Shown here in pieces: positions 20,010 to 29,852 of a DNA stretch of 39,009 nucleotides. A program made the position numbers and the translations under genes. This DNA comes from an uncultured Pelagibacteraceae bacterium (GTDB lineage Bacteria; Pseudomonadota; Alphaproteobacteria; Pelagibacterales; Pelagibacteraceae). The notes under the pieces are model-generated. The model made no database searches. It saw only the letters and a program-made list of their open reading frames with translations, and was not told the DNA's origin. The stretch's first letter is position 1. The number at the start of each line of letters is the position of its first letter. The DNA lies in NCBI GenBank assembly GCA_902632145.1, contig CACPBH010000005.1, positions 1 to 39,009 of the forward strand, written 5' to 3'.

Positions 20010-21293
20010 ATGATTTTAATTTATAAATTTTTTACAAATATTTTTTATCCATTTCTTATACTTTTCACTTTTTTTAGAAAAATAAGAAAAAAAGAAGATC
20101 CTATTAGATATAAAGAAAAGGTATTCGCAAGTTCTTTTAAGATAAGTAGAAAAAAAAATTCTAAGTTGATTTGGTTCCATGCTGCTAGTGTTGGGGAGAT
20201 GAATAGTATTATTCCTATTATTAATGAGCTTAAAAAAAACAATGATAATTTTGAATTTTTGATAACAACTGTTACTTTGAGTTCTGGCAATTTGATTAAA
20301 AAGAAATTACAAGATAGCAATAATATTCATCACAGATACTTTCCACTTGATGTGGATTTTTTAATCAAAAAGTTTTTAGAAATGTGGAGACCAAATATCG
20401 TTTTCTTTGTAGACTCAGAAATATGGCCAAATTTAATAATGAATCTTCATAAAAACAGCATACCTTTCTCAGTGATTAATGCGAGGATAACAAAAAAAAC
20501 TTTTAAAAGATGGTTTTTATTTAAAAAAACTGCAAAGGTAATTTTTAGCAAGTTTAAATTATTTTTAGCATCTAATAAAGAAACTATAAATTACTTAAAT
20601 AAGTTAGGCGCAAGCAATATTGTGTATAATGGAAACATAAAACTTTTGAGTGAGATAGATGTAAAAAGTATAAGCAATTTAAACAAACTAGCTCTTAAAA
20701 AAAATAAATTTTGGCTCTCTGCAAGCACCCACGATGGAGAAGAAGATTTTTGCTTAAAGACCCATTTATTATTAAAGAATGAGTTTAATAAATTAAAAAC
20801 TTTAATTGCTCCTAGACATATTAACAGATCGGAAAAGATAAAAAAATTATGTGACAACTACAACCTTAATTCTCAAATTTTAAATGAAGATGATTTAATA
20901 AATGATGAGTCTGAAGTAATAATTATTAATTCATTTGGAATTTTGAATCAGTTCTACAAATATGCAAATAGCGTTTTTGTTGGAAAATCAACTTTAAAAA
21001 TTCTAAAGAATGTCGGGGGTCAAAATCCAATTGATGCTGCAAAACTTGGTTGTAAAATCTACCATGGTCCTTATATATACAATTTTTCAGAAATTTACGA
21101 AATTCTAAAAAATCTAAAAATTTCAAATCAAGTCAACTCACCAGAGGAACTTTTTAGTTATTTAAAGCAGGATTTGGTCCAATCTAAAGAAGTAAACACT
21201 GAAGTTAATTCATCAATTAATAATTTAAGTAATGAGATATTCGAAATTACTATGAGTAACATAAATAGATTTATATTAAATGAAGCTTTATAA
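20010..21293 (+). CDS. waaA: 3-deoxy-D-manno-octulosonate (Kdo) transferase
   Basis: Adds Kdo to lipid IVA at the inner membrane. The protein is 427 aa from the ATG at 20010; the tracked start three bases earlier is a TTG directly after the msbA stop. The N-terminal membrane helix precedes GT30 motifs: IWFHAASVGEMNS (with the catalytic-type glutamate), FVDSEIWPNLI, and SVINARI. The C-terminal half has the donor-site patterns APRHINRSEKI and GGQNPIDAAKLG. It overlaps lpxK by 14 bases. Confidence 0.93.
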   Translation: MILIYKFFTNIFYPFLILFTFFRKIRKKEDPIRYKEKVFASSFKISRKKNSKLIWFHAASVGEMNSIIPIINELKKNNDNFEFLITTVTLSSGNLIKKKLQDSNNIHHRYFPLDVDFLIKKFLEMWRPNIVFFVDSEIWPNLIMNLHKNSIPFSVINARITKKTFKRWFLFKKTAKVIFSKFKLFLASNKETINYLNKLGASNIVYNGNIKLLSEIDVKSISNLNKLALKKNKFWLSASTHDGEEDFCLKTHLLLKNEFNKLKTLIAPRHINRSEKIKKLCDNYNLNSQILNEDDLINDESEVIIINSFGILNQFYKYANSVFVGKSTLKILKNVGGQNPIDAAKLGCKIYHGPYIYNFSEIYEILKNLKISNQVNSPEELFSYLKQDLVQSKEVNTEVNSSINNLSNEIFEITMSNINRFILNEAL

Positions 21294-22206
21294 ACCTAAA
21301 TTTTGGGATCATAAAAATTTTATATCTCTTTCTTTATTCCCGGTGAGCTTAATCATTCAATTAATTATTTTATTAAAAAAAAAATTTACAAAAGTATCCA
21401 GTTTTAAAATACCTATTGTGTGCATAGGAAATATTTATGTTGGTGGAACAGGAAAAACACCACTATCTATTTTAGTTTCAAAAGAATTATCTAAAATTGG
21501 AAAAAAACCAGTCATTATAAGAAAATATTATAAAGAACATATAGATGAGCATTCTTTGATTAAAGAAAATTTTAGTCATTTAATTTTGAATTCAGATAGG
21601 ACTGGTGCTATCCAAGAAGCTCAGAATAAGAATTTTGATACAGCTATATTAGATGATGGATTTCAAGATTATAAAATAAAAAAAGATCTTAGTATTATTT
21701 GTTTCAATTCAAACTTTGAAGGAAACGACTTTGTAATTCCTGCAGGTCCACTTAGAGAAAACCTGAATTCCATAAAAAATGCTCAAATTATAGTTATAAA
21801 TGGATATAAAAATTTAAAGTTTGAAAAAAAAATTTTGGAAATAAATAATAATATTGATATTTACTACTCAAAATACAAAGCAATTAATTATACTAAATTT
21901 AGTCAAAAGGAGCTACTAGTAATTGCTGGTATTGGAAATCCAGAAAATTTTTTAGAGTTATTAAATAGTCACAAACTAAAAATAGCAAAAAAATATATTT
22001 TTCCAGACCATTATACTTTTAGTAAAGAGGAGCTTAATAATTTTAAAAGTGAGGCTAAAAAAAATGGTTATCAAATTATTTGTACTGAAAAAGATTATCA
22101 TAGAATTAAAAAGTACAGTGTTGATGAAATAGACTTTTTAAGAGTAGAATTAGTTTTAGAGAAAAAAGAAACACTTATAAAAAAGATCCAGGATATTTAT
22201 GATTAA
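21280..22206 (+). CDS. lpxK: Tetraacyldisaccharide 4'-kinase LpxK
   Basis: Inner-membrane P-loop kinase that phosphorylates the 4' position of the lipid A precursor. The 308-aa protein has a short N-terminal membrane-associated helix and the LpxK-specific Walker A stretch GNIYVGGTGKTP at residues 50-61. Later motifs are ILDDGFQDY and GPLREN. The C-terminal FPDHYTFSKEEL is also family-typical. It lies between waaA (14-base overlap) and lpxL (8-base overlap). Confidence 0.95.
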   Translation: MKLYKPKFWDHKNFISLSLFPVSLIIQLIILLKKKFTKVSSFKIPIVCIGNIYVGGTGKTPLSILVSKELSKIGKKPVIIRKYYKEHIDEHSLIKENFSHLILNSDRTGAIQEAQNKNFDTAILDDGFQDYKIKKDLSIICFNSNFEGNDFVIPAGPLRENLNSIKNAQIIVINGYKNLKFEKKILEINNNIDIYYSKYKAINYTKFSQKELLVIAGIGNPENFLELLNSHKLKIAKKYIFPDHYTFSKEELNNFKSEAKKNGYQIICTEKDYHRIKKYSVDEIDFLRVELVLEKKETLIKKIQDIYD

Positions 22207-23056
22207 ATTTTTCACTTATTTCATACAATCAATAATAATTTATATATTTTTTATTTTAGGAAAAATTTTGGGAATCACACTTAGTCGAAAACTTTTTTCA
22301 TATCTTTTTTTGAAAATTGGACATAATTTTAAATCAAAAAAATTAATAGAATCAAACTTAAATATTTATTCAAAAAGTCTTACAGAAATAAAAAGAGATG
22401 AGATAATCTCCGGTATGTGGAAAAACTATGGGAAAACTTTTATTGAATATATATTTCTGAATTATTTTAAAAAAGATAATACTCATATGAAAATTGAAGG
22501 TGCGGACAAGTTGGAAAACGTTTTAGAATTAAAAAAACCTGTAATATTCGTTTCAGGTCACTTTGCCAATTATGAGTTAATGTCTATGGAGATAGTGAAG
22601 AAAAACATAAATCTTGCTACGATATATAGACCTCTCAATAACTATTTTTTAAATCCTTTTATGGAATATTTAAGAAGAAAATATGTATGTAAAAACCAAA
22701 TTAAAAAAGGAGTAAGTGGTGTAAGAGAAGCAATTGAATATTTAAAAAAAGGTTACAGTATTGCTTTGATGATAGACCAAAGGGTTAGTGAAGGAGAAAA
22801 AATTAATTTTTTTGGGAAATCTGCATTGACTACAACTTTACCTGCGCAACTTGCCTTAAAATTTGATTTATCTATTATTCCAGTTTTTATTGAAAGAGAC
22901 CAAAATGATAATTTTAAGATAAAATTTTACCAAGAAATTGATCCTAAAAGCTTTAATAATAAGTCTACCTTAACTGATAAATTAAATAAAGTTATTGAAG
23001 AAATGATAATCTGTAGGCCTGAGGGATGGATATGGACGCATAATAGATGGAAATAA
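22199..23056 (+). CDS. lpxL: Lipid A late acyltransferase (LpxL/HtrB family)
   Basis: Transfers a secondary acyl chain to Kdo2-lipid IVA. The 285-aa protein has an N-terminal membrane helix. The acyltransferase HX4E catalytic motif is HFANYE at residues 121-126 (VSGHFANYELM). Later blocks are ALMIDQRVSEGE and the C-terminal RPEGWIWTHNRWK, typical of the LpxL/LpxM family. Which acyl chain it uses cannot be told. It ends one base before the convergent DUF2093 gene. Confidence 0.92.
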   Translation: MIKFFTYFIQSIIIYIFFILGKILGITLSRKLFSYLFLKIGHNFKSKKLIESNLNIYSKSLTEIKRDEIISGMWKNYGKTFIEYIFLNYFKKDNTHMKIEGADKLENVLELKKPVIFVSGHFANYELMSMEIVKKNINLATIYRPLNNYFLNPFMEYLRRKYVCKNQIKKGVSGVREAIEYLKKGYSIALMIDQRVSEGEKINFFGKSALTTTLPAQLALKFDLSIIPVFIERDQNDNFKIKFYQEIDPKSFNNKSTLTDKLNKVIEEMIICRPEGWIWTHNRWK

Positions 23057-23057
23057 T

Positions 23058-23255
23058 TTAAATTTTTTTATTGGTTTTATATCTTTCATTTGCTTCTATA
23101 GGTGAAAAATAAGCCTCCTGTAATTCAACATTCCAGTAATTTAAGTCTTTCAATAATATTTTTTTTCCTGAAATAGCACATAAAACATGATCACCCTCTT
23201 CCACAATGTCAAAAGAATTGTGTTTAAAAATAAGTTTAGCTTTTTTTTTAGTCAT
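23058..23255 (-). CDS. DUF2093 family protein
   Basis: 65-aa protein that matches the alphaproteobacterial DUF2093 family through KHNSFDIVEEGDHVLCAISG and NYWNVELQEAYFSP. In other alphaproteobacteria this gene often sits beside lpxK, and here it sits at the end of the waaA-lpxK-lpxL group, but on the opposite strand. Function is unknown. It is divergent from purD with a 28-base gap. Confidence 0.85.
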   Translation of the reverse strand: MTKKKAKLIFKHNSFDIVEEGDHVLCAISGKKILLKDLNYWNVELQEAYFSPIEANERYKTNKKI

Positions 23256-23283
23256 CTTTAAATTATATAATATTTTATCTTAC

Positions 23284-24552
23284 ATGAATATCGGATTAAT
23301 AGGTAGTGGTGGTAGAGAGCATGCTCTTTGCAAAAAATTATATGAGTCAAAGTTATGTAAGAAAATATTTTGTTTCCCTGGAAACGCAGGAACAGAAATT
23401 TTAGCAAAAAATATAGAAGTAGATGTGCTTAATTTTACCAAACTTCTTAGGTTGATAAAATTACATAAAATAGATTTAGTTTTAGTAGGGCCCGAGGAAC
23501 CCTTGACTTTAGGAATTGTCAATTTTCTAACTAAAAATAAAATCAAAGTTTTCGGCCCTTCTAAATATGCTGCAAGATTAGAGGGATCAAAGGCTTTTAT
23601 GAAAAAAATATGTAAAGAAAATAATATCCCCACTGCTAAATTTCGAATATGCAAAAATAAAAGACAAGTTGTTAAATTTTTAAAAAGTTCAAGATTGCCA
23701 ATAGTTGTTAAAGCAGATGGACTCGCAGCAGGAAAAGGAGTGACTATATGTAAAACAAAAAAACAAGTTTTAAACGTATCTGAAAAAATTTTTAAAGGGA
23801 AGTTTAAATCTTCAAATAAATTAGTTATTGAAGAATTTTTAGTTGGAGAAGAGGCAAGCTATTTCTTAATTGTCGATAAAAATAGTTTTAAATTTTTTGG
23901 CACTGCACAAGATCATAAAAGGGTCGGAGAAAAAGATATTGGGCCTAATACTGGTGGAATGGGTGCTTATTCACCGGCTCCTATTATTAACAAAAATTTA
24001 GAAAAGAAAATTATTAATAAAATCGTAACACCCACGTTAAAAGCTCTAAGAAAAGAAAATCATCCGTATACAGGTTTTCTTTACGTTGGCTTGATGATAA
24101 TTAAAAATGAACCGTACTTAATTGAGTACAACGTGAGAATGGGTGATCCCGAGTGTCAGGTTATATTGCCGAGGCTTAGGACTGATCTTTTAAAAATAAT
24201 TAAATTTTCAATTAACAACAATCTTAAAAAAATAAATATTAAATGGAGTAAAGAAAAAAGTATGACAATAGTTTTGTGCTCAAAAGGTTATCCGGGTAAA
24301 TACAAGAAAAATATTTTAATCAGCAACTTTAAAAATTTAAAAGAAAATAAAAAAGATATTGTTTACCATGCTGGCACAAAAATTATTAATGGAAAACTTT
24401 TATCTGTTGGTGGTCGGGTTTTAAACTTTACTTCTTCCGGGAATAATCTTTTTAAGGTGAGAGAAAAAATAATTAAAATGATTAAAAAATTAAAATGGAA
24501 GAGTGGATTTTTTAGAAAAGATATAGGTTGGAAAGTTTTAGTTAGAAAATGA
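23284..24552 (+). CDS. purD: Phosphoribosylamine-glycine ligase PurD
   Basis: ATP-grasp enzyme for the second step of purine synthesis, joining glycine to phosphoribosylamine. I start at MNIGLIGSGGREHAL, the family N-terminus; the tracked start adds 26 residues that run into the divergent DUF2093 gene. Blocks in order are GPEEPLTLG, KADGLAAGKGV, GPNTGGMGAYSPAP and EYNVRMGDPECQ. It is 422 aa, normal length, and very lysine-rich. It overlaps rsmD by 4 bases. Confidence 0.96.
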   Translation: MNIGLIGSGGREHALCKKLYESKLCKKIFCFPGNAGTEILAKNIEVDVLNFTKLLRLIKLHKIDLVLVGPEEPLTLGIVNFLTKNKIKVFGPSKYAARLEGSKAFMKKICKENNIPTAKFRICKNKRQVVKFLKSSRLPIVVKADGLAAGKGVTICKTKKQVLNVSEKIFKGKFKSSNKLVIEEFLVGEEASYFLIVDKNSFKFFGTAQDHKRVGEKDIGPNTGGMGAYSPAPIINKNLEKKIINKIVTPTLKALRKENHPYTGFLYVGLMIIKNEPYLIEYNVRMGDPECQVILPRLRTDLLKIIKFSINNNLKKINIKWSKEKSMTIVLCSKGYPGKYKKNILISNFKNLKENKKDIVYHAGTKIINGKLLSVGGRVLNFTSSGNNLFKVREKIIKMIKKLKWKSGFFRKDIGWKVLVRK

Positions 24553-25103
24553 GAATTATAGGTGGAAGTTTAAAGGGTAGAATTATACAGTTCTTAAAAA
24601 CAAAAAATACTAGACCTTTAAAGGACTCTGTAAGAGAAAATATCTTCAATATTTTATCTCACTCAAATGAAATTAGTGTAGAGCTAAAAAACGCATTTGT
24701 TCTGGATCTTTATTCGGGAATTGGATCTTTTGGTTTAGAATGTTTGTCAAGAGGGGCTAAAATGGTTACGTTTGTTGAAATCGACTTTGAAGCCTTAAAA
24801 ATACTAAAAGAAAACTTATTAAAATTGTCTATCCATAAACATACAGAAATAATCAAAAATAGAATTGAAAATATTAAAAAATGGAAAAAAAAATATAATA
24901 TTTTTTTTTTAGATCCACCATTTAAAGATTTACGATTTATTGATAATTTAAAAGCATTAAAGAACCAAAAAATTTATAAAAAAAATCATTTAATAATTAT
25001 TCACAGAGAAAAAAATTCTAAAGATGATTTTGAGGGTATATTAAAGATCCTCAATGAAAAAGTTTATGGTCGTTCAAAAATAACTTTTGCTTTATTTAAG
25101 TAG
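24549..25103 (+). CDS. rsmD: 16S rRNA m2G966 methyltransferase RsmD
   Basis: SAM-dependent methyltransferase acting on 16S rRNA guanine 966. The 184-aa protein has MRIIGGSLKGR and TRPLKDSVRENIFNIL at the N-terminus, the SAM loop DLYSGIGSFGLE, and the catalytic motif LDPPF. It overlaps purD by 4 bases (ATGA), and its 3' end overlaps the convergent pgi gene by 12 bases. Confidence 0.94.
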   Translation: MRIIGGSLKGRIIQFLKTKNTRPLKDSVRENIFNILSHSNEISVELKNAFVLDLYSGIGSFGLECLSRGAKMVTFVEIDFEALKILKENLLKLSIHKHTEIIKNRIENIKKWKKKYNIFFLDPPFKDLRFIDNLKALKNQKIYKKNHLIIIHREKNSKDDFEGILKILNEKVYGRSKITFALFK

Positions 25104-26309
25104 GTATTTTTTTGTAACTACTTTGACCTGTTCCACTGCAGGTTGATTAAAAGGATTTATATTTGTTAATTTACCAATCAAAATTGTTTCTAAAATGAAA
25201 TAAGAAAATAATTGTCCCAGAGTTTCCACATTATCTTTTTTTAATTTGAACTCTCTAAAAGAGATTCTATTTTTTCTTAAAGTTTCAATTAAAGCGTTTT
25301 TTTGCGCTAATTTAATTTGATTTAGACTTTTATTGTTTATAAAAAATTTCTTTTTATTTAAAAATTTATTTACACTTAATTTTTTAGTTGGTTTTTCATC
25401 AATACTAAAAATTATAAATAATTTATCTTTGGGACCATCCAAGTAGAGTTGTAAAAGACTGTGATGATCTTTAGGTACATTGGATACTATTGGAAAAAAT
25501 CCTTGGCTTTTTTTTCCTAAGCTCTCGGCAATCAGCTGCTGAGCCCAAAAAAGAAATTTAGTTAAATTTTTTGAGTAATTAAGAAATACTAAGTTAGACA
25601 TTTTTTTTTGGATTAGAATGTTCGCAAGTTTTGTAGAGCTGTCTTTTAAGGGCTCGTTATTTGAAATATATTTATATATATTTTTTCTGAGTTTAAACAT
25701 ATTAATTCCCATAAAATATGCTGGTACAAGTCCAACATCTGATAATACAGAGTATCTTCCTCCTATATAATTTTTATGTTCAATAAAGAATAGATTTAAT
25801 TTTTTTGTAATATTAAAAAGAATGCTTTCTTTCTTTTCTGTAATAACGATTATATTTTTAGATTTTTTTTTAAGAATATCTAAATAAAATAAATTCGCAA
25901 GTGTTTCAGTAGTATTTCCTGATTTAGATATAACAATGAAAAGAGTTTTTTTGATTGTAATTTTTTTTTTTACTTTTTGAATCTTAGCAATATCTAAATC
26001 ATTCAAAAAATAAAATTTTTTTTTGGCATTTTTTTTTAAATATTCATATATTGCTTCTGACCCGAGAATCGAACCTCCCATTCCGATTAGAACTACAGTG
26101 TTAAATTTTCTAAATTTTTTAAGATTACTGATTTTTGTACTTAATTTGTAATTTTTGTTGAAAAGATAGAAGAATTGATTTGGAGTTTTTAACTTATTAT
26201 TTATTTGAACAAATAATTTTTTATATTTTGAATTCAATTTTTTACCCACTTTAGAATTTAAATGGGTTTTTTGTATATAGTCTTTTATTTCTAGATTATT
26301 CTCTCTCAC
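25092..26309 (-). CDS. pgi: Glucose-6-phosphate isomerase
   Basis: Interconverts glucose-6-phosphate and fructose-6-phosphate. Conserved blocks are LIGMGGSILGSEAIYEYL, VISKSGNTTETL, QQLIAESLGKKSQG and NPFNQPAVEQVK, which together define PGI. At 405 aa it is shorter than the E. coli enzyme (about 550) and near the small bacterial forms. It is lysine-rich. It overlaps the lipoprotein gene upstream by 4 bases and the convergent rsmD by 12. Confidence 0.92.
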   Translation of the reverse strand: MRENNLEIKDYIQKTHLNSKVGKKLNSKYKKLFVQINNKLKTPNQFFYLFNKNYKLSTKISNLKKFRKFNTVVLIGMGGSILGSEAIYEYLKKNAKKKFYFLNDLDIAKIQKVKKKITIKKTLFIVISKSGNTTETLANLFYLDILKKKSKNIIVITEKKESILFNITKKLNLFFIEHKNYIGGRYSVLSDVGLVPAYFMGINMFKLRKNIYKYISNNEPLKDSSTKLANILIQKKMSNLVFLNYSKNLTKFLFWAQQLIAESLGKKSQGFFPIVSNVPKDHHSLLQLYLDGPKDKLFIIFSIDEKPTKKLSVNKFLNKKKFFINNKSLNQIKLAQKNALIETLRKNRISFREFKLKKDNVETLGQLFSYFILETILIGKLTNINPFNQPAVEQVKVVTKKYLLK

Positions 26310-26617
26310 TTACGAATTTTATCGATTATTGACTTTTCAACTGAGCTAGATTTATTCGTCTCTGATTGATCTGCCTCAGATTTTTTTAAAATTTTTCTAA
26401 TTTGATCTTTATCATTAATTTGAGTTTTATTTGAAGAACCTGGTTTAGGGATTTTGTTATAATCTGGAGGTAGTATAAGAGGTTGTTTCTTTTTAACTAA
26501 AAACTCATCAGTCGTTTTTACTTTTTCGTTTCGTAAAACTTGTCCAGCCTCTTTCATAGAGGTACATGATGTTACAATAAACATCAAAAAAGTTATAAAT
26601 AAAATTATTTTCATCAA
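26306..26617 (-). CDS. DUF3035-like lipoprotein
   Basis: 103-aa protein with a signal peptide ending in the lipobox VTSC (lipid-modified cysteine at residue 18). After it comes KVKTTDEFLVKKKQPLILPPDY, close to the DUF3035 pattern of DEF followed by PL-LPPD. The remainder is charged and low complexity. Function is not known. It directly follows lspA, whose product would process it, with a 4-base overlap; lspA-DUF3035 adjacency is familiar in alphaproteobacteria. Confidence 0.8.
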   Translation of the reverse strand: MMKIILFITFLMFIVTSCTSMKEAGQVLRNEKVKTTDEFLVKKKQPLILPPDYNKIPKPGSSNKTQINDKDQIRKILKKSEADQSETNKSSSVEKSIIDKIRK

Positions 26618-27108
26618 TTATTTTTAATAAAAATTTCTTTCATAATAAAACAAATTATACCAATTGTAATAAAAATGTCTGCTGCATTGAACGTAAACCA
26701 ATGAAAATTACCGTAATGAAAGTCAATAAAATCCGGCACAGCTTTAAAAGTAATTCTATCGTAAAAATTTCCTAAAGCCCCGCCTATAATTAATGAAAAA
26801 ATCGTTTTATCAAATTTATCAGATTTTAAGGCTAAAAATATTAAAAAAATAATCACAGCAAATATTAAAAGAGAAATTAAGTTGTAATAAAAGCTTGAAT
26901 TAAAACTAAGTAGTCCAAAACCAATTCCAGTGTTCCAGACAAGATCAAAATTTAAAAATTCATTTATGAAGTAAACATTATCATTGAAATTTTCAACAAT
27001 TTTAATTTTTGAGTATCTATCAATACTAAAAGTGAGAAGAAGAATAATAAGAAAATAAAAATTTTCTTTTTTTAAAATTTTATTTTTCATTTCTTTAAGG
27101 TTGATCAA
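26614..27108 (-). CDS. lspA: Lipoprotein signal peptidase LspA
   Basis: Aspartyl protease in the inner membrane that cleaves prolipoprotein signal peptides. The 164-aa protein has four predicted helices. The catalytic aspartates are D117 in GNFYDR and D144 in FNAADIFI; WNTGIGFGLL is the other conserved block. An internal ATG (MKNKIL, residue 7) is an alternative start. It lies 14 bases after ileS, giving the classic ribF-ileS-lspA order. Confidence 0.95.
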   Translation of the reverse strand: MINLKEMKNKILKKENFYFLIILLLTFSIDRYSKIKIVENFNDNVYFINEFLNFDLVWNTGIGFGLLSFNSSFYYNLISLLIFAVIIFLIFLALKSDKFDKTIFSLIIGGALGNFYDRITFKAVPDFIDFHYGNFHWFTFNAADIFITIGIICFIMKEIFIKNN

Positions 27109-27122
27109 AGTATTTTTATATT

Positions 27123-29852
27123 TTATTGAAGAACTTTAGAGCATCTTTCACATCTGTTTTCCAAAATTTTCCAACATCTTTCACATTTCTGTCCCTGGGC
27201 TTTTTTTACCTCCACCTTAATTTCATCATTATTTGATAATTCTTTTTTCGCTTTTGAAACAATAAAATAATCTTCTAAATCTAATTTATCAAGAAGTTCA
27301 AATTTCTCTTTATTTAAAATCAGTTTTATTTCAGCTTCTAAACTTGATCCGATTTCTTTATTTGACCTCTTATCCTCTATTGCAATGTTTGCTTCTTGTT
27401 TAATTTTGAATAAATTCGTCCATTTTTCATTTAACTTATCATTCTTCCAATTAGATGGAATTTTTACAAATTCATTTTCATGGATACTTTCGCTAGTATC
27501 CTTACTCACTAAACTATAGATTTCCTCAGTGGTAAAAACTAAAATTGGGGCAAACCATTTTAACAAGCTTTCTAGAATGATGTTGAGAACAATTACACAG
27601 TTTTTTCTTTTTGTGGAGTTTAAGCTATCGCAGTAAAGAACATCTTTCCTGATGTCAAAATAAAATGAAGAAAGATCTAATGTACAAAAGTTTAAAAGGT
27701 CTTTATATAATTTATGAAAATTATAATTTTTTAAATTTTCATCAATGGAGTCTCCGATAATAAATAGTTTATGTAAAATGAACTGTTCTAGCTCATCCAT
27801 TTTATTAATTTGAATTTTACTAAAATCTTGTTTTTCAAATTTATCTTTTAGATTTCCAAGCATAAATCTGAAAGTATTTCTGATTTTTCTGTAGGACTCG
27901 GCGTGTTGAATTAAAATATTTTTATCAATTCTCAAATCTTCTGCATAATCTGATGCTGAGGCCCAAACTCTAAGAATATCTGCTCCATAATTTTTTAAAA
28001 TATCTTCTGGAGAAATTACATTTCCCATTGATTTAGACATTTTCATACCTTTTCCATCTACTACGAATCCGTGAGATAGAATACTTTTAAATGGTGCTCT
28101 ACCTCTTGTACCGCAAGACTCTAATAAAGAAGAATGAAACCATCCCCTATGTTGATCAGATCCTTCAAGGTACATATCTGCAGGCCAATTTAAATCTTTT
28201 CTCTTTTCTAATACAAAGCTGTGTGTAGAGCCGCTATCGAACCAAACCTCAACAATATCATTTAATTTATCATAATCATTTGGATTGTATTCATCACCTA
28301 GAAAAACTTTTGGATCATCTGTGAACCAACAATCAGAGCCTTGTTTTTCATAAACTGAGGCTATTTTATCAATTACCTTTTTATCTTTTAATGGTTCTTT
28401 TGTTTTTTTATTAATAAAAATTGGTAATGGTACACCCCACACCCTTTGTCTTGAAACACACCAATCAGGTCTTCCTTCAATCATAGACAATAATCTTTCT
28501 TTTCCTTTTTTTGGATAAAAGTGAGTTTCATTTATTGACTTGATCGCTTTTTTTCTTAAATCATTTTTTTCCATAGAAATAAACCATTGTGGTGTAGCTC
28601 GATAAATTAAAGGAGCTTTAGATCTCCAAGAATGAGGATAGCTATGGTTAAGTTTGTCATCTTTAAGTAATTTTTTTTGCTCTTTTAGTTTTTGTATAAC
28701 TAAATCATCTGCTTTAAAAATATGTGTATTCGTAAAATATGGAATTTCATTAGTATATAATCCAGAATTATCTACAGTATATTTAGATGGAATATTATTT
28801 TTTAAGCATAGATTAAAATCATCAGGACCATGACTTGGAGCACAATGAACTATTCCAGTACCTTGTTCCAAATTAACAAATTGAGCATCAAGCATAGGAA
28901 CCTCATAATTATAATCTAAATTCAAAAAAGGATGATTACATTTTACCCCTTTAAACTCTGATCCTTTGAAACTTTTAAGTATTTTATAATTTTTTATTTC
29001 ACAATCTTTAGTAATCTGTTCAATCAAGTTTTTTGCAACTACGATTTTTTTTTCTTCAAAGTTTGCAAGAGAGTGAATTTCCAATACTGAATATTCGATA
29101 TTATTATTAAAAGCCAAAGCTCTATTGGCAGGAATAGTCCAAGGAGTTGTAGTCCAAATAATTACATTGGTATCTTTTAAAAATTCTTTGTTTGTCTCCT
29201 TTACCTTAAAAGCTGCATAAATAGTATTTGAGGTGTGGTCTAAGTACTCCACTTCTGCATCGGCTAAAGCAGTTTTTTCAACAGTAGACCAAAGAACGGG
29301 TTTAAAACCTTGATATAAACTACCATCTAAAAGAAATTTACCAAGTTCTCTGACGATTTGAGCTTCAGCCTCGTAACTCATTGTGGAATAGTAATTTTCA
29401 AAATCTCCTACAACGCCTAGTCTCTGAAATTCTTTAATATGAACGTCTATCCAGCTTTTTGCAAAATCTCTGCACTCTTGTCTAAAATCTTTAATAGGAA
29501 CATCGTCTTTATTTTTTTTCTTTTTTTTATACTGTTCTTCGATTTTCCACTCAATTGGTAAACCGTGACAATCCCAACCTGGCACATAAATAGAGTCTTT
29601 GCCATTCATTTGGTGAAAACGTGTAATCATATCTTTTAAAATTTTATTTAAAGCAGTTCCCATATGAATGTGTCCATTGGCATAAGGCGGACCGTCATGC
29701 AAAATAAATTTCTCCTTACCTTTGGATTTTTTTCTTAGCTTTTCAAAAATATTTTTAGTTTGCCAATTTTTCAGTATTTCAGGCTCTTTAGTAGGCAGGC
29801 TTGCTTTCATTGAAAAGGCAGTTTTAGGTAGTTGCAAAGTATCTTTAGACAT
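27123..29852 (-). CDS. ileS: Isoleucyl-tRNA synthetase
   Basis: Class I synthetase that charges tRNA-Ile. I start at MSKDTLQLPKTAFSM, seven codons inside the tracked ORF, because this N-terminus matches the family. It overlaps ribF by 8 bases. The protein is 909 aa. The HIGH box is HIHMG (about residues 61-65) and the KMSKS box is GMKMSKSMGN. The editing domain has TTTPWTIPANRALAF. The C-terminal zinc site CERCWKILENRCERC is complete, which marks the bacterial type. Confidence 0.96.
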   Translation of the reverse strand: MSKDTLQLPKTAFSMKASLPTKEPEILKNWQTKNIFEKLRKKSKGKEKFILHDGPPYANGHIHMGTALNKILKDMITRFHQMNGKDSIYVPGWDCHGLPIEWKIEEQYKKKKKNKDDVPIKDFRQECRDFAKSWIDVHIKEFQRLGVVGDFENYYSTMSYEAEAQIVRELGKFLLDGSLYQGFKPVLWSTVEKTALADAEVEYLDHTSNTIYAAFKVKETNKEFLKDTNVIIWTTTPWTIPANRALAFNNNIEYSVLEIHSLANFEEKKIVVAKNLIEQITKDCEIKNYKILKSFKGSEFKGVKCNHPFLNLDYNYEVPMLDAQFVNLEQGTGIVHCAPSHGPDDFNLCLKNNIPSKYTVDNSGLYTNEIPYFTNTHIFKADDLVIQKLKEQKKLLKDDKLNHSYPHSWRSKAPLIYRATPQWFISMEKNDLRKKAIKSINETHFYPKKGKERLLSMIEGRPDWCVSRQRVWGVPLPIFINKKTKEPLKDKKVIDKIASVYEKQGSDCWFTDDPKVFLGDEYNPNDYDKLNDIVEVWFDSGSTHSFVLEKRKDLNWPADMYLEGSDQHRGWFHSSLLESCGTRGRAPFKSILSHGFVVDGKGMKMSKSMGNVISPEDILKNYGADILRVWASASDYAEDLRIDKNILIQHAESYRKIRNTFRFMLGNLKDKFEKQDFSKIQINKMDELEQFILHKLFIIGDSIDENLKNYNFHKLYKDLLNFCTLDLSSFYFDIRKDVLYCDSLNSTKRKNCVIVLNIILESLLKWFAPILVFTTEEIYSLVSKDTSESIHENEFVKIPSNWKNDKLNEKWTNLFKIKQEANIAIEDKRSNKEIGSSLEAEIKLILNKEKFELLDKLDLEDYFIVSKAKKELSNNDEIKVEVKKAQGQKCERCWKILENRCERCSKVLQ

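Noticed and set aside
23206-23283. N-terminal extension of purD in the ORF track
   Set aside because: It runs antisense into the start of the DUF2093 gene, and PurD proteins begin at the MNIGLIGSGGREHAL-type start.
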